Shown here piece after piece: positions 28,270-33,484 of a stretch of DNA of 33,484 nt (position 1 is the first letter of the stretch; every line of letters starts with the position of its first letter). The DNA is taken from the NCBI GenBank assembly GCA_938014335.1, contig CALLRP010000016.1, positions 1 to 33,484 of the forward strand. Direction: 5' to 3'. This DNA is from an uncultured bacterium (GTDB lineage: Bacteria; Hydrogenedentota; Hydrogenedentia; Hydrogenedentales; Hydrogenedentaceae). The notes beneath the pieces were generated by a model. That model was not told the origin of the DNA. It did no database searches and saw nothing but the letters and a program-made list of their open reading frames with translations. The translations under genes and the position numbers were made by a program.

Positions 28270-28330
28270 GCGTCGAAGACAGCCGGCGGTTGTAAAAACC
28301 TTAATGTTGCCAGCCGAGAAGCACGAGACA
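28270..28330 (+). ncRNA. Ribosomal protein L10 leader element
   Basis: The segment GAAGACAGCCGGCGG, then GTTGCCAGCCGAGAAGC matches the kink-turn-containing mRNA site bound by the L10-L7/L12 complex, with the CCGGC/GCCAGCCGAG pairing and the intervening UAA-rich loop. Binding there feedback-represses L10 and L12 synthesis. It lies immediately downstream of the promoter and upstream of an attenuator hairpin. Confidence 0.7.
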
Positions 28331-28366
28331 TAGAAATTACATATACTTTTAATTGAAAGTCTCTGT

Positions 28367-28400
28367 CCGTGTTGTCTTTTGACGACACGGATATTTTTTT
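28367..28400 (+). terminator. Attenuator terminator upstream of rplJ
   Basis: CCGTGTTGTC, TTTT loop, GACGACACGG (28367-28390), a 10-bp stem with one G-U, followed by ATATTTTTTT. GAGAC at 28325-28329 can pair with GTCTC at 28359-28363, which would bring the L10 site next to the terminator. This arrangement fits L10-controlled attenuation. Confidence 0.75.
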
Positions 28401-28433
28401 AACGATATAAAACGACGAAAGGAGGTGAATACC

Positions 28434-28964
28434 TTGCCTACAAAGGAAAAAATTGAATCCGTAAAAGAAATTAGAGAGCGACTTGAATCCAACATGCTCG
28501 CCATTATGACCCAATATGTGGGTATCAATGTAGCACAGGTTACCGAATTACGAAAGAAACTCCGTGAGGCAGGTATCCAGTATAAAGTGTATAAGAACAA
28601 TCTTGCACGGATTGCTTTGCGCGAAATGGGAGCAGAACCTGCGGCAGATTTCATGAACGGTCCTACAGCCTGGGCATTTAGTAATGACCCTGTAGCCTCT
28701 GCCAAGATATTGAAAGACTTTTCAAAAGAAGTGTCATTCATTCAAATCGTAGGGGGCGTGATGGAAGGGAAAGTCCTAACTAAAGAACAAGTAATAAGTC
28801 TTGCTAACCTACCACCGAAGGAGGTTTTACAGGCTCAGGTTATTGGAACAATCGCTGCTCCATTGCGGAATCTTGTTACAGTGCTTAATGCCATACCTAC
28901 AAATCTGGTTAATGTGCTCAACCAGATTAAAAAACAGAAAGAAGAGGCACAACCCGCAGCATAG
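28434..28964 (+). CDS. rplJ: 50S ribosomal protein L10
   Basis: A 176-residue L10, base of the ribosomal stalk that carries L7/L12 dimers and binds 23S rRNA. I start it at TTG (28434; MPTKEKIESVKEIRERL) because AAAGGAGG lies 8 nt upstream; a GTG at 28425 overlaps that site. The N-terminal fold includes YVGINVAQVTELRKKLRE and AGIQYKVYKNNLARIAL, the rRNA-binding region. The C-terminal helix (VTVLNAIPTNLVNVLNQI) ends in a charged KKQKEEAQ tail that binds L7/L12. Next gene is rplL. rplK and rplA, its usual upstream partners, are absent; a hydrolase gene diverges instead. Confidence 0.95.
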   Translation: MPTKEKIESVKEIRERLESNMLAIMTQYVGINVAQVTELRKKLREAGIQYKVYKNNLARIALREMGAEPAADFMNGPTAWAFSNDPVASAKILKDFSKEVSFIQIVGGVMEGKVLTKEQVISLANLPPKEVLQAQVIGTIAAPLRNLVTVLNAIPTNLVNVLNQIKKQKEEAQPAA

Positions 28965-29028
28965 TTTTTAACATGAGACACAAAATAACAAATTTAATAA
29001 ATTAACAAACATATAAGGAGATAAAACA

Positions 29029-29433
29029 ATGTCAGACAAATTACAACCTATCATTGATGCGATTGCAGAGCTTAATGTTCTGGAATTGAGTGAATTGGTG
29101 AAGGCACTCGAAGAGAAATTCGGTGTGACCGCTTCTGCTCCTATGGCAATGGCAATGCCCATGATGATGCCCGGAGCGGGTGCCGGAGCCGGTGCAGAAG
29201 CAAAGGATGAAGGTCCTTCCGCTTACAATGTAATCCTAAAAGAACAAGGTTCCCAGAAGATTAATTTGATTAAGAAAGTGAAGGATTTATTAGGTTTGGG
29301 GCTGAAAGAAGCCAAAGATTTAGTAGATGCAGTTCCGAAGCCCATTAAAGAAAACGTCAGCGAGGAAGAAGCCAAGAAACTTAAGGAAGAATTGGAAAGC
29401 GTCGGAGCAGTTGTCGAACTTGTTGGCGTGTAA
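29029..29433 (+). CDS. rplL: 50S ribosomal protein L7/L12
   Basis: A 134-residue stalk protein, dimeric on L10, that recruits and activates translational GTPases. The N-terminal dimerisation helix ([19 protein letters not shown]) is followed by a hinge that is unusually Met- and Gly-rich ([20 protein letters not shown], residues about 37-56). The C-terminal factor-binding domain shows [20 protein letters not shown] and the final [18 protein letters not shown] lies 8 nt before the ATG. The terminator immediately after (29462-29500) ends the operon here, with no rpoB following. Confidence 0.97.
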   Translation: MSDKLQPIIDAIAELNVLELSELVKALEEKFGVTASAPMAMAMPMMMPGAGAGAGAEAKDEGPSAYNVILKEQGSQKINLIKKVKDLLGLGLKEAKDLVDAVPKPIKENVSEEEAKKLKEELESVGAVVELVGV

Positions 29434-29461
29434 TTAGATTAGAAAAGATTAGATGTTTTTT

Positions 29462-29500
29462 AGGCACTCGATAAGATGTCGGGTGCCTTTTTATTTTTTT
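29462..29500 (+). terminator. Intrinsic terminator after rplL
   Basis: AGGCACTCGA (29462-29471), loop TAAGATG, TCGGGTGCCT (29479-29488), a 10-bp stem with one G-U, then TTTATTTTTTT. It separates rplJL from the downstream glycosyltransferase gene. Confidence 0.9.
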
Positions 29501-29579
29501 ATTAATTAAAATAGAAGTGTATTTCGTTTATAATAAAACAAATTCCCTTATATTTATTATTAGAAGAGAACTATTCATT

Positions 29580-31457
29580 ATGGAACAAAAAGACAATCGG
29601 CAATACATCAAAGACTTATGTCTGCTTACTCTATGGGCAATCGTAATATTTGGAATTAACATTTGGGGTTATGATTTATGGTCACCAGATGAACCTCGGT
29701 ATGCGGAAGTAGCACGAGAAATGCAAATTACAGGAAATTATCTTATTCCTCACGTAAATGGGAAGCCCTATCTTGAAAAGCCTCCTTTGTTAATGTGGTT
29801 GATGGTTGTATGTTCCTATCCTTTTGGAGAAGTAACTGAAATGCCCGCTCGATTGCCATCGGTTATTAGCGGTGTAATAGCAGTACTCCTCACTTATTCC
29901 CTTGCGAAAAAACTGGCAGGAAGAGAAATCGCATGGCTTTCTGCCCTTATTTTTATGACCATGCAAAGAGTATGGTGGCAGGCACGTTTCGGGCAAATTG
30001 ATATGCTGTTAACGGCTCTGCTTTTAGGTGCTTTGTTCTGTTTTTACAGATGGTATTACTCAGAAAAAAAATTAAACATATCCCTATTCACTATGTATCT
30101 CTGTCTTTTAGGTGCCTTATTTGCAAAAGGGCCAGGAACTCTTGTTTTCCCTGTTTTGTTTTTTATTACATTTTACTGGAATGAAAAGAAAAAGATTTTT
30201 GATATACATCCTTTAAAAGGATTTATCTCAATTATCGCAATTTATGGAATATGGTATGCATACGCTCGTTGGGCAGGAGCATCTCAATTACAAGAAGCCC
30301 CCACTCAAATTATAGCCTCGGACCTGTTTAAACAGACTTTAGGTAGATTTGTTTATGGAGTTTCTCACCCACAACCACCGTGGTATTACTTTCTCACCTT
30401 ACCTGTTGATATGTTTCCCTGGTCTTTATTCATACTATGGATAATCCCATGGGTCTGGAAAAACAGAAACGAAAATGAATCTATAAAGTTCCTTCTGTCA
30501 TGGATAGTTCCTGCTTTTGTGTTTTTTTCCATTGCGGTAGGGAAAAGAGCTATTTACTTACTGCCCCTCTTTCCCGCTATTGCTATCTTATCCGCACTCA
30601 GTCTAAAATCTTTTGAAGAAGTATCTACCATGCGATGGAAAAAAGGGATACGGATGTTATGGGCTGTTGTATTGCTCTGTATGGCTATAATTCCTTTTGT
30701 TGTTCTTGGAACACAATTTGCGGGAATCTGGAATGTATTCTGGATTTTAATTAGTGTTGTTGCTCTTTTAGCAATTATAGATACACTTGTTGACTTTTTC
30801 CGTCATTCTGAGGCTCGTTCCTTGCTAAACCAGATCCCACAACATGTGTCTCTCTATCTTTTTTTTACCGCATTAATTGTTTTCCCATCTGTAAATACGG
30901 TCAAATCTGTTCGAAACTTTTGTGAGCCGATGAGAAATTTAAGTGAAAAGAAAATGGAGTATGAAGCATATAGTTTCGGATTTGAGGATGAAGAATATAC
31001 CTTCTATGCTAAACATTTTATAAAAACATTTTTTGATGATAAAGAATTAGAACAAATAATTTTAAATCACTCCCAACCCTATGAGTTTCAAAAATATATC
31101 TCCGAAATACATAAGCAATATACCCGACAAGCAGGAAAAATAAAATTTACAAACTTGCTTACTCCCACTCCGGAAGAAACACAACAAATTCTTACCGCAT
31201 TAGATAAAATCAAAGAAGAAGCTGAGAAACAAGGTAAACAAGATGTATTTCATAACATCGAGCAGTTACTTGATAGAAAAATAGATAATTTTTATACAAT
31301 TTTAAATAAAGAAAAGCAAGTTTTTATTTTGATACGAGAAGAAGATTGGAAATGGGTCGTTGCAAGAAAAACTGAAATTGGGAAAAAAGTCTACCTCCTT
31401 AAAACAAGGGACGAATTTAATCGTCCCGTCCTGCTTATGTCTAATAAACCCTTGTAA
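29580..31457 (+). CDS. Membrane glycosyltransferase of the ArnT/PMT (GT83/GT39-like) family
   Basis: A 625-residue polytopic enzyme that uses a lipid-linked sugar donor to glycosylate lipids or proteins at the periplasmic face. I start it at the ATG at 29580 (MEQKDNRQYIKDLC), since an in-frame extension to 29517 has no ribosome site. The first periplasmic loop carries the catalytic Asp-Glu in WSPDEPRYAEVAREM, and KPYLEKPPLLMWL follows, both hallmark motifs. About 11 hydrophobic segments extend to about 420. A soluble C-terminal domain of roughly 170 residues, charged and helical, follows (ATPTPEE-like region near 520). Acceptor unknown; lipid A or a surface polysaccharide are candidates. Separated from rplL by the terminator. 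Confidence 0.9.
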   Translation: MEQKDNRQYIKDLCLLTLWAIVIFGINIWGYDLWSPDEPRYAEVAREMQITGNYLIPHVNGKPYLEKPPLLMWLMVVCSYPFGEVTEMPARLPSVISGVIAVLLTYSLAKKLAGREIAWLSALIFMTMQRVWWQARFGQIDMLLTALLLGALFCFYRWYYSEKKLNISLFTMYLCLLGALFAKGPGTLVFPVLFFITFYWNEKKKIFDIHPLKGFISIIAIYGIWYAYARWAGASQLQEAPTQIIASDLFKQTLGRFVYGVSHPQPPWYYFLTLPVDMFPWSLFILWIIPWVWKNRNENESIKFLLSWIVPAFVFFSIAVGKRAIYLLPLFPAIAILSALSLKSFEEVSTMRWKKGIRMLWAVVLLCMAIIPFVVLGTQFAGIWNVFWILISVVALLAIIDTLVDFFRHSEARSLLNQIPQHVSLYLFFTALIVFPSVNTVKSVRNFCEPMRNLSEKKMEYEAYSFGFEDEEYTFYAKHFIKTFFDDKELEQIILNHSQPYEFQKYISEIHKQYTRQAGKIKFTNLLTPTPEETQQILTALDKIKEEAEKQGKQDVFHNIEQLLDRKIDNFYTILNKEKQVFILIREEDWKWVVARKTEIGKKVYLLKTRDEFNRPVLLMSNKPL

Positions 31458-31693
31458 ATATTTATTTTTCCTTTTCGTTATAGTACCCATGCATTTTATC
31501 TGAATATTTTATACAGCTCAAAATGGTTATCTTATACTATAAGTAAAACAACAATATTACTTTATTCCCTTTCACGTTTCTTTTACATCATTCGCGATAA
31601 AAAAATGATTTGAATTTCTTTAAAGTCCCATATGGTTTCTGCCGATAGATAAGATAAAGGGATATAGAAATTATTTGCATGGAGGCAAAACAC

Positions 31694-33019
31694 ATGGGCA
31701 CTGAAGTTAATCTCAACCCCTCGATTTACCAATCACTTCCCTCAATAGGATTAATCTCCAAAAGACAAGAAGGACTAACCCTCCCCAATCTAATTACGGG
31801 AAAAAAGAAAAGTGAGGAAAACATTTATCCGGAAACAAATAAAAATGCGATTGATGGAACTCCAACTTTATCCACTTACGAAATGAAAAATATCTCACTT
31901 GCAAGTAAAATTCAAGAAATTCAGTCACTACTTGGCAAAAAAACAACCAGCGGAGAAGCAGAGCAATTAGAGTTCGAATTTGTGTCTGAAAAAACAGAGG
32001 AATTTTTACTCCAATTCTCACAAAAGACAAAATCTGTCGAAAATAACCTATCTTCTGCTCAAAGAGAAACTTATTCAGAAATTCGTCAAAAGATAGCTCT
32101 TCAGTTCAAAATAGGGGGGAGTATAAGTGCAGATTCTTTGGTTGGGTTCAATAAATCGTCGGAAAAATTTCTGAATAGCCCTGAGCTACTTGATTCGTTT
32201 CTGAAAATCGCACAGGGTTTACTTGCAAATGGAGATATGGAGCAATGGAACGAGTTTTTTGAAGGATTAGCAGGTTTGTTGGGTGAGGAAAATAACAATA
32301 CAGATGCTATAAATCAGTTTATCAATCGTTTTTTAGAACAATGGCTACAAAAAATGTTCCCAAATGCAGGGTTTGGGAATACCAATAATGTGGGAAATAC
32401 CCCTAATTCTCTATCTATTCAACAGAACAATCAAACTTCCTTCCAATTCCAGTTCCAGATGGAGTTCCGATTTGAAATATCCATGGAAATTCAAATAGGA
32501 GTTCAGCAATTAGAACAAAAACAGGACCCGATTGTATTCGATTTAGACGGTGATGGAATAGAACTTACAGATGTAAAAAATGGTGTTCGTTTTGACATCA
32601 CCGGGAGTGGAAAGCCTGTCCAAACTTCATGGGTCCGTGGGGGAGATGCTTTATTAGCATGGGACCGAAACGGAAACGGTAAAATTGACAATGGGTTAGA
32701 ACTCTTTGGCGACCAATGGGGTTCTGCTAATGGATTTGAAGAATTAAGGAAATTAGATACCAACAACGATGGATTCATAGGGCCCGAAGATGTAAAATTC
32801 AAAGAATTAGTGTTGTGGCGTGATAATGGAGACGGTATCAGTTCCCAAGACGAATTATTCTCACTTTCTCAATTAGGAATCGAACGCATCGCATTAAACT
32901 ACAAAAACACCAATATCACAGCAGATGGAAATAATACGATAACCCAAAAATCCTTTTTCATCCGCAAAGATAACACCGTGGGCCGCCTCGCTGATGTACA
33001 ATTTAACTACCTCATTTAA
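31694..33019 (+). CDS. Ca2+-loop (EF-hand-like) protein related to RTX-adhesin C-termini
   Basis: A 441-residue protein starting MGTEVNLNPSIYQSLPSIG; I use the ATG at 31694 because GGAGG (31680-31684) lies 9 nt upstream, with an earlier ATG at 31679 overlapping it. The first 240 residues are helical and lack a signal peptide, and a Gln/Phe-rich stretch (SFQFQFQMEFRFEISM) precedes the conserved part. The C-terminus follows the pattern of haemolysin-type Ca-binding proteins and large adhesins: DPIVFDLDGDGIELTD, DRNGNGKIDNGLELFGD, LDTNNDGFIGPED and RDNGDGISSQDEL, each with DxDxDG-like loops, then a final beta strand. Export probably relies on an RTX-type or autotransporter-type route not encoded here. 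It may be a Ca-dependent adhesin or matrix protein. Confidence 0.82.
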   Translation: MGTEVNLNPSIYQSLPSIGLISKRQEGLTLPNLITGKKKSEENIYPETNKNAIDGTPTLSTYEMKNISLASKIQEIQSLLGKKTTSGEAEQLEFEFVSEKTEEFLLQFSQKTKSVENNLSSAQRETYSEIRQKIALQFKIGGSISADSLVGFNKSSEKFLNSPELLDSFLKIAQGLLANGDMEQWNEFFEGLAGLLGEENNNTDAINQFINRFLEQWLQKMFPNAGFGNTNNVGNTPNSLSIQQNNQTSFQFQFQMEFRFEISMEIQIGVQQLEQKQDPIVFDLDGDGIELTDVKNGVRFDITGSGKPVQTSWVRGGDALLAWDRNGNGKIDNGLELFGDQWGSANGFEELRKLDTNNDGFIGPEDVKFKELVLWRDNGDGISSQDELFSLSQLGIERIALNYKNTNITADGNNTITQKSFFIRKDNTVGRLADVQFNYLI

Positions 33020-33077
33020 ATTTGCAATTTGATTTTTACTTTCATATTTTTTGGGAATAAAAATTTTTTGCAAATTT
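33018..33077. repeat. 10-bp inverted repeat AAATTTGCAA overlapping the promoter of the last gene
   Basis: AAATTTGCAA at 33018-33027 and its complement TTGCAAATTT at 33068-33077 flank about 40 nt. The right arm contains the -35 box (TTGCAA). It may be a weak terminator for the upstream gene, an operator, or both. Confidence 0.5.
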
Positions 33078-33096
33078 TTGGAAAATTTGGTATAAT
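33068..33096 (+). promoter_or_regulatory. Promoter of the last gene
   Basis: TTGCAA (33068-33073), a 17-nt spacer and TATAAT (33091-33096), close to the sigma-70 consensus. Start near 33103 gives a leader of about 94 nt. Confidence 0.8.
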
Positions 33097-33102
33097 ATTT
33101 AT

Positions 33103-33196
33103 GAGACCTCCTAAGTGGTGGAGGGTACAGTGAGCAAAAGGTTGCTCATTTGTAAAAGCGGTAAAAATAAAAATCTGAAAAGTAAGGAGAAATGGT
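33103..33196 (+). promoter_or_regulatory. Structured 5' leader of the last gene
   Basis: Two hairpins are visible: CCTCC, an 8-nt loop, GGAGG (33107-33124) and GAGCA, six nt, TGCTC (33133-33148). Then AAGGAG lies 7 nt before the ATG. No known riboswitch consensus is recognised. Confidence 0.45.
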
Positions 33197-33484
33197 ATGT
33201 TAAAAAATGTTTTTCTTTCCAAACGGTTCTTAGTAAGACTTTCTTCATTTTTAGCCGTTGTACTGTTTTCAGGTTTAACATTAAGTACTATTTTTATTAG
33301 TCATGTGGAAGGGCAGACGGTTAATAGTGTTCAAGGTCAGGTTATTAACAGTATCAGCAAGAAACCCATTGCGGGTGTGACGGTAGAAATAAGTGTTGCA
33401 GATAAGCAAAGCACTGCACCGGTATCAACTGATGAAAATGGAAGGTTCTCTTTCTCTAATTTAGGTACATTACGACCCCCATAT
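33197..33484 (+). CDS. Exported protein with carboxypeptidase-regulatory-like domain (3' partial)
   Basis: Ninety-six codons are visible before the right edge. The N-terminus MLKNVFLSKRFLVRLSSFLA followed by VVLFSGLTLSTIFISHVEGQ is a signal peptide with a likely signal-peptidase I site near VEG-QT. Then VQGQVINSISKKPIAGVTVE and STDENGRFSFSNLG form the start of a CarboxypepD_reg/Ig-like beta-sandwich, a module common in TonB-dependent receptors, adhesins and secreted enzymes. AAGGAG lies 7 nt before the ATG. The function depends on the missing remainder. Confidence 0.8.
   Translation, partial: MLKNVFLSKRFLVRLSSFLAVVLFSGLTLSTIFISHVEGQTVNSVQGQVINSISKKPIAGVTVEISVADKQSTAPVSTDENGRFSFSNLGTLRPPY

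Overview
The window looks like ordinary chromosome from an AT-rich, Gram-negative, probably anaerobic or heterotrophic bacterium. Lipobox signal peptides, a Tat-type signal, an ArnT/PMT-type membrane glycosyltransferase and a sigma-54 activator all indicate a diderm. Several gene types together (a PhoPQ-related/PqaA lipoprotein, a Tat-exported FAD_oxidored protein, a UroD-like methyltransferase-family protein, a large Ca-loop protein) suggest Hydrogenedentota, Planctomycetes/Lentisphaerae or a similar phylum. That placement is an inference from gene content, not a demonstrated assignment. I see no tRNA, rRNA, CRISPR array, insertion sequence, integrase or phage gene.

Layout. 1-4852: 5'-truncated giant multidomain lipoprotein (PKD, ZU5-like, degenerate peptidase-like region, PqaA-type hydrolase with an inserted C45-like domain). 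5005-8980, leftward: parA-parB-serS-SIR2 deacylase plus a small GspF-N-like protein, tightly packed. 9048-14324, rightward: a TrmH-type rRNA/tRNA methylase, then a sugar-binding lipoprotein, an RbsC-type permease and a 766-aa TIM-barrel-like protein translationally coupled to the permease; no ABC ATPase is present. 14335-18252, leftward: xylulokinase, a GT4 glycosyltransferase and ATP sulfurylase. 18253-18847 is a structured regulatory region with a leftward terminator hairpin before sat and tandem palindromes before a FHA-GAF-AAA-Fis sigma-54 activator (18848-20752). A 46-aa amphipathic peptide gene (20761-20901, minus) follows. 21492-28102: UroD-like protein, Tat-exported FAD oxidoreductase, small NTF2-like lipoprotein, unknown membrane-anchored protein, esterase lipoprotein. 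28232-29500: rplJ-rplL with an L10 leader and attenuator, cut off from rplKA and rpoBC. 29580-33484: membrane glycosyltransferase, Ca-loop repeat protein, and the start of an exported carboxypeptidase-regulatory-domain protein behind a structured leader.

How the genes work together. The sugar-binding lipoprotein, permease and xylulokinase suggest pentose uptake and entry into the pentose phosphate pathway, with the ATPase supplied from elsewhere. ParA/ParB serve chromosome segregation. SerRS and L10/L7-L12 are translation housekeeping. The surface proteins (the PqaA fusion, the esterase, the Ca-loop protein and the last gene) suggest an organism that degrades or adheres to polymers.

Most interesting points: the C45-like domain spliced into a PqaA hydrolase with apparent loss of the nucleophile; the twin palindromes immediately upstream of a well-formed sigma-70 promoter for the sigma-54 activator; the 46-aa peptide; the attenuator-like structure before sat; the isolated rplJL operon. 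I did not find a clearly new multi-gene defence or biosynthetic system.
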